The notes under the pieces were generated by a model. That model searched no databases and was not told the origin of the DNA. It saw only the letters and a list, made by a program, of their open reading frames with translations. Below are positions 1-10,290 of a stretch of DNA of 64,000 nucleotides, piece after piece. The stretch covers positions 62,001 to 126,000 of the forward strand of contig NZ_BMJJ01000004.1 in assembly GCF_014643375.1 (NCBI RefSeq), given 5' to 3'. Positions within the stretch are counted from its first letter, which is position 1, and each line of letters begins with the position of its first letter. Position numbers and translations under genes: made by a program. The DNA is from Aureimonas glaciei. GTDB taxonomy: Bacteria; Pseudomonadota; Alphaproteobacteria; Rhizobiales; Rhizobiaceae.

Positions 1-1152
1 CTCCGCCGTCGACGTCGGCCCGACCAGCATGCCGTAGCCGCCCGAGCCGTGCACTTCCTTGACGACGAGTTCGGCGAGATGGTCGAGGACGTAGGCGAGG
101 CTGTCGGCGTCGGCGCAGCGCCAAGTCGGCACGTTCTCCAGAAGCGCCGGCTGACCGGTGTAGAATTCGACGATCTCCGGCATGTAGGAGTAGATCGCCT
201 TGTCGTCGGAAATGCCGGTGCCCGGCGCATTGGCGATGGTGATGCCGCCGGCCTTGTAGACTTCCATGATGCCGGCGACGCCGAGCACGGAATCCGGATT
301 GAACACGTCGGGGTCAAGGTAGTCGTCGTCGACGCGACGATAGAGAATGTCGATCGTCTTGTAGCCTTGCGTGGTGCGCATCTTGATGCGGCCGTCGACC
401 ATTTTCAGGTCGGCGCCCTCGACGAGCTCGACGCCCATCTGGTCGGCGAGGAAGGCGTGCTCGTAATAGGCGGAGTTGTGGATGCCGGGGGTCAGCACCG
501 CGATCGTCGGGACACCCTCGCACAGCGGCGGGGCGACGGCGGCGAGCGAGCGCCGCAGGTGGTTTGGATAGGTTTCGACCGGCCGCACGCGGTTCTGCGC
601 GAACAGCTCGGGAAACATCTGCATCATCGTCTCGCGGTTCTCGATCATGTACGAGACGCCGGAAGGCGTGCGGGCATTGTCCTCGAGCACGTAGAACCGG
701 TCTTCGCCGACGCGCACGATGTCGGTGCCGATGATGTGGGTGTAGACCCCGCCGGGCGGGGTGAAGCCGATCATCTCGGGCAGGAAGGCGGCATTGCCGT
801 CGATGAGGCTGGCGGGGACGATGCCGGCCTTCACGATCTTCTGCTCGTGATAAATGTCGTGCAGGAACATGTTCAGCGCGCGCACGCGCTGCTCGATGCC
901 CTCGGCGAGCTTCTGCCATTCGCGGTTGTTGATGATGCGCGGCACCAGGTCGAACGGGATCAGGCGCTCCGCCGCCTCGGCCTCGCCATAGACGGCGAAG
1001 GTGATTCCCGTTCGACGGAAGAAGCTCTCGGCCTCGCCGGCCTTCTCGACGAGGGATTCGGGATCCTGCTGGCCGAACCAGGCGTGAAAACGCTCGTATG
1101 GCTGTCGGACCTGTCCTGCCTCTCCCGTCAGCATCTCGTCAAACGGCTTCAC
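1..1152 (-). CDS. circularly permuted ATP-grasp protein (partial, 3' end outside window)
   Basis: Translation of the minus strand gives 384 codons with no stop, running off the left edge. The family is the circularly permuted type-2 ATP-grasp proteins (former DUF404/DUF407), about 470-480 residues long, so roughly 90 residues are missing. Recognisable segments are the N-terminal YERFHAWFG region, LIPFDLVPRII, the FLHDIYHEQKI helix, VRVGEDRFYVLEDNARTPSG and YRRVDDDYLDP. The start is GTG at 1152, preceded by AAGGAGGG on the minus strand. Members are usually followed by an alpha-E-domain protein and a transglutaminase-like protein, which would lie beyond the left edge. They are thought to ligate an amino group to a carboxylate using ATP; the substrate is unknown. 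Confidence 0.9.
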   Translation of the reverse strand, partial: MKPFDEMLTGEAGQVRQPYERFHAWFGQQDPESLVEKAGEAESFFRRTGITFAVYGEAEAAERLIPFDLVPRIINNREWQKLAEGIEQRVRALNMFLHDIYHEQKIVKAGIVPASLIDGNAAFLPEMIGFTPPGGVYTHIIGTDIVRVGEDRFYVLEDNARTPSGVSYMIENRETMMQMFPELFAQNRVRPVETYPNHLRRSLAAVAPPLCEGVPTIAVLTPGIHNSAYYEHAFLADQMGVELVEGADLKMVDGRIKMRTTQGYKTIDILYRRVDDDYLDPDVFNPDSVLGVAGIMEVYKAGGITIANAPGTGISDDKAIYSYMPEIVEFYTGQPALLENVPTWRCADADSLAYVLDHLAELVVKEVHGSGGYGMLVGPTSTAE

Positions 1153-1344
1153 GGCAACCCTCCTTGCGACTCTGGCCCTAGAAGAGAAGCCAATAGCCAA
1201 GAAATCAAGGACCCGCTGAGCGAATAGGGGACAGGCCGAAATTTTGGGCGGGACGCGTGGCAGGGGCGGTGTCTCCTCCGGCACGGCGAAGCTTGCGCAA
1301 ACCCCGGCGCCCGCCCTACACAATGACGCGAGCAGGAGGCGGCT

Positions 1345-2301
1345 TTGGCAAAGACACGGGGAGAGGATCTGTTGCGCCTCGACGAGGCGGCGCGTGCCGG
1401 CTGGCTGTACTACGTCGCCGGCAATACGCAGGAAGAGATCGCGGCCAAGCTCGGCACGTCGCGCCAGTCGGCGCAGCGCCTGGTGTCGCTGTCGGTCTCG
1501 GCCGGCCTCGTCAAGGTGCGGATCGACCACCCGATCGCCTCCTGTCTGGAACAGGCGCGGTCGCTGCAGCAGGCCTTCGGCCTGTCGTTCTGCGAGGTGG
1601 TGCCCTCCGATCCCAGTTCCTTGTCGACCACGATCGGTATCGCCGAGGCCTGTGCGGCCGAGATGGAGCGCCGGCTGATGCGGGCCGAGCCGGTGATCAT
1701 GGCGCTCGGCACGGGCCGTACTCTCAAGGCCTCGGTGGAGCGCCTGCCGAAGATGACCTGCAGCCAGCACCGGATCGTCTCGCTGACTGGCAACATCGCC
1801 CTCGACGGCTCGGCCTCGGTCTACAACGTCATCTTCACCATGGCCGACGCCATCCAGGCGCGGCACTATCCGATGCCGCTGCCGGTCGTCGTCTCCACGC
1901 CCGAGGAACGCGCGCTTCTGCACGAGCAGAAAGTCGTCCAGAGTACGCTGGCGCTTGCCGCCAAGGCCGACGTCACCTTCGTCGGCGTCGGCGAACTCGG
2001 GGCCAAGGCACCGCTTGTCGTCGACGGATTCATCACCGGCGAGGACCGCGATCTCCTCAACAGCGTCGGCGGCATCGGCGAGATCGTCGGCTGGGTCTTC
2101 GACGAGGCCGGCCACATCATCGACTGTCCCTTCAACGACCGCGTCGCCAGTGCGCGCATCCCCTCGACGGAAACCAGCGAGGTCATCCTCGTCGCCATGG
2201 GCGCGGCCAAGGCGCCGGCGATTCGTGCCGCGATGGCCGGCCGCATGGTCAACGGCCTGATCACCGACGAAGCCACGGCACGGTTGCTCGACGCCGGCTG
2301 A
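1345..2301 (+). CDS. SorC/DeoR-type sugar-binding transcriptional regulator
   Basis: The 318-residue protein has an N-terminal helix-turn-helix (about residues 15-55; AGNTQEEIAAKLGTSRQSAQR) and a C-terminal sugar-phosphate-binding domain (about 60-315) of the SorC type, with VIMALGTGRTL and LVVDGFITGEDRD segments. I chose the TTG start at 1345 because AGGAGG lies at 1334-1339 with good spacing and no ATG fits the start of the HTH. It precedes a polyol transport and catabolism operon in the same direction, so it is probably the local regulator responding to the sugar or its phosphate. Whether it activates or represses cannot be read from the sequence. Confidence 0.88.
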   Translation: MAKTRGEDLLRLDEAARAGWLYYVAGNTQEEIAAKLGTSRQSAQRLVSLSVSAGLVKVRIDHPIASCLEQARSLQQAFGLSFCEVVPSDPSSLSTTIGIAEACAAEMERRLMRAEPVIMALGTGRTLKASVERLPKMTCSQHRIVSLTGNIALDGSASVYNVIFTMADAIQARHYPMPLPVVVSTPEERALLHEQKVVQSTLALAAKADVTFVGVGELGAKAPLVVDGFITGEDRDLLNSVGGIGEIVGWVFDEAGHIIDCPFNDRVASARIPSTETSEVILVAMGAAKAPAIRAAMAGRMVNGLITDEATARLLDAG

Positions 2302-2400
2302 TCCGGAGCGCCCTTTTCCTGTCGTAACTGTGGATGGCTGACGATCGGCTGGGGACGACGTGCCGAACGGCGCCGAATTGCTGCGTCGCCGCACGGGATT

Positions 2401-2452
2401 CATTTGACACTGGCGCGGGTCGGTGGGATTTTGCCCGGACACTGGTCAAATG
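2401..2452 (+). promoter_or_regulatory. candidate promoter and operator of the polyol operon
   Basis: An exact 8-bp inverted repeat, CATTTGAC (2401-2408) and GTCAAATG (2445-2452), lies 24 bp before the binding-protein start. The left arm overlaps a perfect -35 hexamer TTGACA (2404-2409); 17 bp downstream, GATTTT (2427-2432) is a weak -10. The position between regulator and operon suggests a site for the SorC-type regulator, an inference from position and symmetry only. Confidence 0.45.
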
Positions 2453-2476
2453 CTCAAAATTGCTGGGAGGCACCGA

Positions 2477-3793
2477 ATGTCCCTATTGAAAACCCTTGGC
2501 TGCGCCGCGTCGCTGCTGGCTTTCACCGCGGTCGCGCAGGCCGAGACGACGCTGACCATCGGCACCGTCAACAACAGCGACATGATCCGCATGCAGGGTC
2601 TGACGGACGCCTTCACTGAGGCCCATCCCGACATCAAGCTGAACTGGGTGACGCTTGAGGAGAACATTCTCCGCCAGCGCGTGACCACCGACATCGCCAC
2701 CAAGGGCGGCCAGTTCGACGTCATGACCATCGGCACCTACGAGGTCCCGATCTGGTCGAAGCAGCAGTGGCTGGCGCCGCTCGACAAGCTCGGCGACGAC
2801 TATGACGTCGACGACCTGATCCCGGCCATCCGCAACGCGCTGTCGACCGACGGCACGCTCTACGCCGCGCCCTTCTATGCCGAGAGCACGCTGACGCTCT
2901 ACCGCAAGGACCTCCTGGAGGCCGCCGGCCTCACCATGCCGGAGAAGCCGACCTGGGACTTCATCGCGGAAGCCGCGGAGAAGATGACCAACAAGGAAAC
3001 CGGCGTTTACGGCATCTGCCTGCGCGGCAAGCCGGGCTGGGGCGAGAACATGGCCTTCCTCGGCAACATGGCCCGCGATTTCGGGGCCAACTACTTCGAT
3101 GCCAACTGGCAGCCGCAGTTCGAGAGCGAAGGCTGGAAGAAGGCCGTCACCCTCTATGTCGAGCTGATGACGAAGTATGGTCCTCCCGGCGCTGCCGCCA
3201 ACGGCTTCAACGAGAACCTCTCGCTGTTCGGCCAGGGCAAGTGCGGCATGTGGATGGATGCGAGCGTCGCGGCGTCCTTCGTGACCGATCCCAAGCAGAG
3301 CCAGGTCGCCGACAAGGTCGGCTTCGCGCCGGGTCCCTGCGGCATCGAGAACTGCCCGAACGACGGCGCGAACTGGCTCTGGGCCTGGTCGCTCGCCATT
3401 CCGGCCTCGTCCGCCAAGCAGGAAGCCGCGCAGACCTTCATCTCCTGGGCGACGTCCAAGGCCTATCTGGAGCTCGTCGCTTCCAAGGAAGGCTGGGCGA
3501 ACGTGCCTCCCGGCACGCGCACCTCGCTCTACGAGAACCCGGAATATGTGAAGGCGGCGCCGTTCGCCGAAGCGACGCTGGCCGCGATCAACAAGGCTGA
3601 CCCGTCGATGGGCGAGGGCAAGCCCTATGTCGGCCTGCAGTTCGCCGCGGTTCCTGAGTTCCAGGGCCTCGGCACCGCCGTCGGCCAGCAGATGGCCGCC
3701 GCCCTGTCGGGCTCGACCACGGTCGAAGCCGCGCTCGCCGCGGCCCAGGCCCAGGCCGTCCGCGAAATGACCCGCGGCGGCTACATCAAGTAA
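2477..3793 (+). CDS. smoE: polyol ABC transporter, periplasmic substrate-binding protein
   Basis: A family-1 extracellular solute-binding protein of 438 residues. The Sec signal peptide is residues 1-22, ending AVAQA before ETTLTIG. The mature part resembles the SmoE/MtlE sorbitol-mannitol binding proteins of alphaproteobacteria (TLYRKDLLEAAGL, GMWMDASVAASFV, CPNDGANWLWAWSLAIP). The ATG at 2477 follows GGGAGG and opens directly into the signal peptide; a longer in-frame start at 2423 is not needed. It is the first transporter gene of the operon, and a strong hairpin separates it from the permease genes. Polyol specificity is inferred from the permease, ATPase and mannitol dehydrogenase that follow. 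Confidence 0.88.
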   Translation: MSLLKTLGCAASLLAFTAVAQAETTLTIGTVNNSDMIRMQGLTDAFTEAHPDIKLNWVTLEENILRQRVTTDIATKGGQFDVMTIGTYEVPIWSKQQWLAPLDKLGDDYDVDDLIPAIRNALSTDGTLYAAPFYAESTLTLYRKDLLEAAGLTMPEKPTWDFIAEAAEKMTNKETGVYGICLRGKPGWGENMAFLGNMARDFGANYFDANWQPQFESEGWKKAVTLYVELMTKYGPPGAAANGFNENLSLFGQGKCGMWMDASVAASFVTDPKQSQVADKVGFAPGPCGIENCPNDGANWLWAWSLAIPASSAKQEAAQTFISWATSKAYLELVASKEGWANVPPGTRTSLYENPEYVKAAPFAEATLAAINKADPSMGEGKPYVGLQFAAVPEFQGLGTAVGQQMAAALSGSTTVEAALAAAQAQAVREMTRGGYIK

Positions 3794-3810
3794 GCCTCTG
3801 ACGGCATGCA

Positions 3811-3840
3811 TCGAAGGGCCGGCCTCCACCGGCCCTTCGA
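3811..3840 (+). terminator. perfect 12-bp hairpin after the binding-protein gene
   Basis: TCGAAGGGCCGG (3811-3822) pairs exactly with CCGGCCCTTCGA (3829-3840) across a 6-nt loop, followed by a short ATCTTTC tract. It may be a partial terminator or an mRNA 3' stabiliser that keeps binding-protein expression above that of the permeases, a common arrangement in ABC operons. Confidence 0.6.
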
Positions 3841-3975
3841 TCTTTCGCGTGGCGCCAAGCGCCGCCGCGTGACACGCTCCCCGTCGACTACCTCACGAAG
3901 TCGGGCCGTCTGCCGCCCGAAGACTGGTTTCGGCCGCCCCAGCCTCTGCGCGCGGCCCCTTGTCGGAACAGGACC

Positions 3976-4839
3976 ATGGCGACAACCCAAACCAAGTCCG
4001 TCGCGCGCCTGATGATGGCGCCGTCCGTGATCGTCCTCTTCATCTGGATGATCGTTCCGCTCCTTCTCACGCTCTATTTCTCGACGCTGCGCTACGGATT
4101 CTACAATCCGGAGACGCCTTTCGTCGGGATCGAGAACTACTCCTATTTCCTGACCGACCCGCGCTTCCTGAGCGCCTTTCAGACGACGCTGCTTCTCGTC
4201 TTCGGCGTGTTGTGCATCACCATCATCGGCGGCATTTTGATCGCGCTGCTCCTCGACCAGGAGTTCTACGGCCAGACGATCGTCCGCCTGCTCGTGATCG
4301 CACCCTTCTTCGTCATGCCGACGGTGGCCGCGCTGGTCTGGAAGAACATGATGATGAACCCGGTCTACGGCGTCATCGGGCAGATGCTGAACGCCGTGGG
4401 GATCGGCTCGGTCGACTGGCTGACCAACCTGCCGCTGACCTCGATCATCATCATCGTCGCGTGGCAGTGGCTGCCGTTCTCGGTCCTCATCCTCCTCACC
4501 GCCTTGCAGTCGCTGTCGCAGGACCAGAAGGAAGCCGCCGAGATGGACGGCGCCGGCGTGATGTCGATCTTCTTCTACATCACGCTGCCGCACATGAAGC
4601 GGGCGATCACCGTCGTGATCCTGATCCAGACGATCTTCCTGCTCTCGGTCTATGCTGAGATCGCGGTCACCACTGGCGGCGGCGCGGCCTCCTCCAACCT
4701 GCCCTTCCTGATCGCCTCGATCATCTCGCTGGAAGGCGATGTCGGAACGGCCTCGGCCGGCGGTATCGTCGCCGTCGTCGTCGCCAACGTCGTCGCGTTC
4801 TTCCTCGTCCGCATCGTCGGCAAGAACCTGGAGGGCTGA
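3976..4839 (+). CDS. smoF: polyol ABC transporter permease 1 (MalF-like)
   Basis: A 287-residue inner-membrane permease of the binding-protein-dependent (MetI-like) type with about six transmembrane segments; the first is around residues 10-33 (MMAPSVIVLFIWMIVPLLL). The EAA loop that contacts the ATPase is visible as QKEAAEMDGAG in the C-terminal half. It is the first of two adjacent permeases and ends 3 bp before the next start, indicating translational coupling. It should form the heterodimeric channel with the following gene. Sorbitol/mannitol specificity is inferred from the operon. Confidence 0.9.
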   Translation: MATTQTKSVARLMMAPSVIVLFIWMIVPLLLTLYFSTLRYGFYNPETPFVGIENYSYFLTDPRFLSAFQTTLLLVFGVLCITIIGGILIALLLDQEFYGQTIVRLLVIAPFFVMPTVAALVWKNMMMNPVYGVIGQMLNAVGIGSVDWLTNLPLTSIIIIVAWQWLPFSVLILLTALQSLSQDQKEAAEMDGAGVMSIFFYITLPHMKRAITVVILIQTIFLLSVYAEIAVTTGGGAASSNLPFLIASIISLEGDVGTASAGGIVAVVVANVVAFFLVRIVGKNLEG

Positions 4840-4842
4840 GCC

Positions 4843-5673
4843 ATGGCGCGCGCCATCACGACACGTCGCAAGCTGGGCATGACGGTTCTGGCCTGGGTCG
4901 TCGGTCTCCTGATCTTCTTCCCGATCCTCTGGACGATCCTGACCTCGTTCAAGAGCGAACTCGACGCGATCTCGATCCCGCCGAAATTCCTGTTCTTCGA
5001 CTGGACGACCGAGAACTACGTGGCGATCCAGGAGCAGAGGAACTATTTCGCCTTCCTGATGAACTCGATCTACCTCGCCCTCGGCTCCACCTTCGTCGGA
5101 CTCTGCTTCGCCATTCCCGCCGCCTGGGCCATGGCCTTCTCGCCGACCAAGCGCACCAAGGGCGTGCTGCTCTGGATGCTGTCCACGAAGATGATGCCGG
5201 CGGTCGGCGCTCTCGTGCCGGTCACCATCCTCTTCCGTAGTTTCGGCCTGCTCGACACACGGTTCGGCCTGATCATGATCCTCTTCCTGATCAACCTGCC
5301 GATCATCGTCTGGATGCTCTACACCTATTTCAAGGAGATCCCGGTCGACATCCTGGAGGCGGCGCGCATGGACGGCGCCAACCTTCGCAAGGAGCTGACG
5401 CAGGTGCTGGCGCCGATGGCGATCCCCGGCATCGCCTCGACGATTCTTCTCAACGTGATCCTCGCCTGGAACGAGGCGTTCTGGACGCTGCTGCTGACCA
5501 CCACCGACGCCGCGCCGCTCAGCGCCTTCATCGCCTCCTTCTCCAGCCCGCAGGGCAATTTCTACGCCAAGCTTTCCGCCGCCTCGACGCTCGCGATCGC
5601 CCCGATCCTCATCATCGGTTGGTTCTCGCAGAAGCAGCTGGTGCGCGGTCTGACTTTCGGCGCCGTCAAGTAA
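4843..5673 (+). CDS. smoG: polyol ABC transporter permease 2 (MalG-like)
   Basis: A 276-residue permease with an N-terminal membrane segment (about residues 13-33, [18 protein letters not shown]) and an EAA loop ([17 protein letters not shown]). Family members pair with the MalF-like subunit encoded immediately upstream. The C-terminus ([14 protein letters not shown]) is typical of MalG/SmoG proteins. The start ATG at 4843 is preceded by GGAGGGCTGAGCC, so the ribosome-binding site lies inside the end of the previous gene. Confidence 0.9.
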   Translation: MARAITTRRKLGMTVLAWVVGLLIFFPILWTILTSFKSELDAISIPPKFLFFDWTTENYVAIQEQRNYFAFLMNSIYLALGSTFVGLCFAIPAAWAMAFSPTKRTKGVLLWMLSTKMMPAVGALVPVTILFRSFGLLDTRFGLIMILFLINLPIIVWMLYTYFKEIPVDILEAARMDGANLRKELTQVLAPMAIPGIASTILLNVILAWNEAFWTLLLTTTDAAPLSAFIASFSSPQGNFYAKLSAASTLAIAPILIIGWFSQKQLVRGLTFGAVK

Positions 5674-5686
5674 GAAAGGGATCGCC

Positions 5687-6694
<1,008 letters not shown>

Positions 6695-6828
6695 CGGTCA
6701 CGCCGATCGTCCGGCCGGCCTGAGGACGGCCTGACGATCGGCCAGGCGGCGTCCCGGTTAAAACACATGCACAGCGATGGGCCGACCAGCAGGTCGCCCG
6801 TCCTCGACCCCTTACAGGAACCGAAACC

Positions 6829-8295
6829 ATGAGCGTCAGGCTGTCTTCAGCGACCCTTTCCGCGGCGGCCGAAACCGTTGCCGTCCCCGCCTATGACCGG
6901 TCGACCCTGACTGCCGGCATCCTGCATTTCGGCATCGGCAACTTTCACCGGGCGCATCAGGCTGTTTATCTCGACGACCTGTTCAATCTGGGCGAAGGGC
7001 ATGACTTCGCCATCGTCGGCGCCGGCATGCTGCCGTTCGAGACCGCCATGCGCGACAAGCTCTCCGCGCAGGATTACCTCACCACCGTCGTCGAGCAGGA
7101 CAACAACCGCACCGCCGCCCGCGTTACCGGCGCCATGATCGACTATCTGCCGATCGGCGACGGCAAGGCGATCATCGAAAAACTCGTCGATCCCGCGATC
7201 CGCATCGTCTCGATGACCATCACCGAGGGCGGCTATTTCGTCGACGCATCGGGTCATTTCGACCCGACGCAGAAGGCGATCGTCGACGACGGCCACAATC
7301 CCGAGAACCCGAAGACCGTCTTCGGCCTCATCGCCGCCGGCCTGAAGGCGCGCCGCGAGAGGGGCATCGCGCCCTTCACCGTGATGTCCTGCGACAACAT
7401 TCCGCACAATGGCGTCGTCGCGCGCGATGCCGTCGCCGGCACCGCCGCTTTGTCCGACCCGGCGCTGGCCGAGTGGATCCGCGAGAACGTCGCCTTCCCG
7501 AACTCGATGGTCGACCGCATCACGCCGGCGACGAGCCCGCGCGAGATCGACAAGCTCGTGGCGGAGTTCGGGATCGCCGACAACTGGCCGGTCTATTGCG
7601 AGGAATTCAAGCAGTGGGTGATGGAGGACACGTTCCCCTCCGGCCGCCCGGCGCTGGAAAAGGTCGGCGTCACCTTCGTCGACAATGTCGCGCCCTGGGA
7701 GCTGATGAAGATCCGCATCCTGAACGGCGGCCACGCGGCGATCGCCTATCCCGGCATCCTCCTCGACATCCAGTACGTCCACGAGGCGATGGAGCATCCG
7801 CTGATCGCCGCCTTCCTGGAGAAGCTGACGAAGGACGAGATCATCCCCGTGGTGCCGCCCGTGCCGGGCACCTCGCTGGAAGACTACCGGAAACTGATCG
7901 AGCACCGCTTCCTCAACCCGAAGATCGCCGACACCGTCGCGCGGCTCGCCCTCGACGGTTCGAACCGGCAGCCGAAATTCATCGTGCCGACGATCCGCGA
8001 CCGGCTGGCGGCGGGGCAGGGGATCGACGGCCTGGCGCTGGTCTCGGCCCTCTGGTGCCGGGCCCTCGGCGGCGCATCGGAAAGCTGCAAGGACATGCCG
8101 CTGGTCGATCCCAATCTCGACCGCATTCGCACCGCGGCCGAGGCTGCCAAGACCGATCCCGACGCCTTCCTGGCGCTGAAGGACGTCTATGGCGATCTCG
8201 CCGGTAATGCCGTCTTCCGCGAACGCTTCGCCACGATGCTGAAGGCGCTGTGGCAGGACGGCGTCGAGGCGACGCTGAAGGCCTATCTGGCTTAG
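6829..8295 (+). CDS. mtlK: mannitol 2-dehydrogenase family polyol dehydrogenase
   Basis: A 488-residue polyol-specific long-chain dehydrogenase. The N-terminal NAD-binding region carries FGIGNFHRAHQ, and the catalytic signature with its lysine is MKIRILNGGHAAIAY near residues 297-311. Family members oxidise mannitol to fructose, D-arabitol to D-xylulose or related polyols. The gene follows the transporter ATPase by 134 bp in the same direction, so imported polyol would be oxidised here. The neighbouring kinase is of the pentulose type, which leaves open whether the main substrate is a hexitol or a pentitol. Confidence 0.9.
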   Translation: MSVRLSSATLSAAAETVAVPAYDRSTLTAGILHFGIGNFHRAHQAVYLDDLFNLGEGHDFAIVGAGMLPFETAMRDKLSAQDYLTTVVEQDNNRTAARVTGAMIDYLPIGDGKAIIEKLVDPAIRIVSMTITEGGYFVDASGHFDPTQKAIVDDGHNPENPKTVFGLIAAGLKARRERGIAPFTVMSCDNIPHNGVVARDAVAGTAALSDPALAEWIRENVAFPNSMVDRITPATSPREIDKLVAEFGIADNWPVYCEEFKQWVMEDTFPSGRPALEKVGVTFVDNVAPWELMKIRILNGGHAAIAYPGILLDIQYVHEAMEHPLIAAFLEKLTKDEIIPVVPPVPGTSLEDYRKLIEHRFLNPKIADTVARLALDGSNRQPKFIVPTIRDRLAAGQGIDGLALVSALWCRALGGASESCKDMPLVDPNLDRIRTAAEAAKTDPDAFLALKDVYGDLAGNAVFRERFATMLKALWQDGVEATLKAYLA

Positions 8296-8351
8296 GCGCC
8301 CAACCACTGGCGTAGCTTCGGCCCAATCGAACTCTGCGCAGACACCAATGT

Positions 8352-8491
8352 TTCGTCATCCCGGACTTGATCCGGGATCCATTCCCCGGCGAAGGGGTCG
8401 CAGTTCGAGTCAGAACAAGCGGAAGGTCCCACGGTTAGGACGCTTGTTCAACGACTTGGAATGGATCTTGGATCAAGTCCGGGATGACGAA
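8352..8491. repeat. interspersed inverted repeat, 34-bp arms
   Basis: Arm 1 (8352-8385) and arm 2 (8458-8491) are reverse complements over 34 bp with two mismatches and share the core GTCATCCCGGACTTGATCC. They enclose 72 bp without coding signs. This CATCCCGGACTTGATCC core is recognisable as a common dispersed repeat of alphaproteobacterial genomes. It fills most of the 309-bp gap between the dehydrogenase and kinase genes and could form a large mRNA hairpin or end the upstream transcript. Confidence 0.8.
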
Positions 8492-8604
8492 GCGGCGAGG
8501 GCAGTGTGAATGGAGTGCCGCCGCCGTCGCGAACCCACGTCAGCCCCGCTTCCGATTCGTCGCCCGATGTTCTAGGTGCTTCCCGAACGGTATCGGGAGT
8601 GACC

Positions 8605-10242
8605 ATGGACAAGCTCTTCATCGGCGTCGATGTCGGCACCGGCAGCGCGCGGGCCGGGGTGTTCGATGGCCTGGGCCGCCTGCGCGGCGCGGCGCGGCGC
8701 CCGATCCGCACCTGGCACGAAGAGGGCGGCCTGGTCGAACAGTCGTCCGCCGACATCTGGGCGGCGGTGGTCGCTTCGATGCGCGAGGCCATGACGAAGG
8801 CCGGCGGCGCCCCCGAAGCCGTGGGCGGCATCGGTTTCGATGCCACCTGTTCGCTGGTCGTCCTCGACGCCGCGGGCGGGTCGCTGCCCGTCGGTCCGTC
8901 CGAGGATCCGCAGCGCGACGTGATCGTCTGGATGGACCACCGCGCCATGGACCAGACCCGGCGCATCAACGCCACCCATCATGCCGTCCTGACCTATGTC
9001 GGCGGCGTCATCTCGCCGGAGATGGAGACGCCGAAACTGCTGTGGCTGAAGGAACATCGGCCGGACATCTTCCGCCGCGCTGGCCACTTCTTCGACCTCG
9101 CCGATTTCCTGTCCTACCGCGCCACAGGCAGCCTCGCCCGCTCGGTCTGCACGGTGACCTGCAAGTGGACCTATCTGGCGCACGAGCGCCGCTGGGATGC
9201 CGACTACTTTCACACCATCGGCCTAGGGGAACTTGCCGACGAGGGTTTTGCCCGCATCGGCACCGAGATCGTCGACATCGCCTCGCCGCTCGGCACGGGG
9301 CTGACGGCCGCTGCCGCCGCCGAGTTGGGCCTTTGCGCGGGCACGCCGGTTGGGGCGTCGCTGATCGACGCGCACGCCGGCGGCGTCGGCACGCTGGGTG
9401 GCCGCAATGCCGCCGGCGAGGCGCCGGCCGATCCGGCGGCGCAGCTGGCGATGATCATGGGTACGTCGTCCTGCGCCATGGCGCTGACGCCCCAGGCGGC
9501 CTTCGTCGATGGGGTTTGGGGTCCGTATTTCGGCGCCTTGCTGCCGGATTACTGGCTGCTCGAGGGCGGCCAGTCCGCCTACGGGGCCGGCCTCGACTAC
9601 CTCGTCGGTCTGCACCCGGCCGCGGCCGCGGCACGCGAGGCGGCGGCGGCCAAAGATCTCGGCCTGCTCGACTTCCTGGAACAGCGCGCCGTCGCGATGG
9701 CCGGCTCGCTGGAAGCCGCGGCCCGGCTGGCGCGGGATCTCCACATCGTGCCGGAATTTCTCGGCAACCGGTCGCCGGAGGCCGATCCGAAGGCCAAGGC
9801 GGCGATCGCGGGCCTGGGTCTCGACACCAGTCTCGACAGCCTCGTCCGGCTGTTCGTCGCCGGCCTTTGCGGCCTCTGCTACGGCACACGGCAGATCGTC
9901 GAGGCGATGCGCCGGCGCGGCGTCGTCATCGGCACCATCGTCGTCAGCGGCGGCGCCGCCCGCAGTCCACTGCTGCGGCGTATCCTCGCCGATGCCGCCG
10001 ATCTCTATGTCGCGCTGCCGGAAACGGTGGAGCCGGTTCTCCTCGGCTCGGCCATGCTTGGCGCCGTTGCTGGCGGCCATTATCCGGATCTTAGGAGCGC
10101 GGCGGCGGCGATGTGCCGGACGGGCGAGGAAATCGTGCCGGCCACGGGGGCGACGGCCGCCTATCACGCCGCCAAATATGCCGCCTATGGCGCCTTGCAG
10201 CAGAGCGAACGGACTGTCCGCCGGATCATGCAGGACGTCTGA
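8605..10242 (+). CDS. FGGY-family pentulose (ribulokinase-like) kinase
   Basis: The 545-residue protein has the FGGY actin-like ATPase fold: N-terminal phosphate-1 motif FIGVDVGTGSARAGVFD, a long kinase core with LIDAHAGGVGTLGG, and the C-terminal GTIVVSGGAARSPLLRRI adenosine motif. Length and motifs match the FGGY pentulose kinase subfamily (D-ribulose/D-xylulose type) better than glycerol kinase. The ATG at 8605 has GGGAG at 8595-8599; an upstream in-frame start at 8506 would add unrelated residues. It probably phosphorylates the ketose made by the adjacent dehydrogenase. Exact ketose unknown. Confidence 0.85.
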   Translation: MDKLFIGVDVGTGSARAGVFDGLGRLRGAARRPIRTWHEEGGLVEQSSADIWAAVVASMREAMTKAGGAPEAVGGIGFDATCSLVVLDAAGGSLPVGPSEDPQRDVIVWMDHRAMDQTRRINATHHAVLTYVGGVISPEMETPKLLWLKEHRPDIFRRAGHFFDLADFLSYRATGSLARSVCTVTCKWTYLAHERRWDADYFHTIGLGELADEGFARIGTEIVDIASPLGTGLTAAAAAELGLCAGTPVGASLIDAHAGGVGTLGGRNAAGEAPADPAAQLAMIMGTSSCAMALTPQAAFVDGVWGPYFGALLPDYWLLEGGQSAYGAGLDYLVGLHPAAAAAREAAAAKDLGLLDFLEQRAVAMAGSLEAAARLARDLHIVPEFLGNRSPEADPKAKAAIAGLGLDTSLDSLVRLFVAGLCGLCYGTRQIVEAMRRRGVVIGTIVVSGGAARSPLLRRILADAADLYVALPETVEPVLLGSAMLGAVAGGHYPDLRSAAAAMCRTGEEIVPATGATAAYHAAKYAAYGALQQSERTVRRIMQDV

Positions 10243-10262
10243 CCCCACCATCCCGGTTTCGG

Positions 10263-10278
10263 TCGGGCATCTGCCCGA
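10263..10278. terminator. short hairpin between convergent genes
   Basis: TCGGGCA (10263-10269) and TGCCCGA (10272-10278) form a 7-bp GC-rich stem with a 2-nt gap in the 48-bp space between the plus-strand kinase and the minus-strand methyltransferase. There is no clear U-tract, so function as a bidirectional terminator is tentative. Confidence 0.3.
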
Positions 10279-10290
10279 AGCGCCGCGCTT

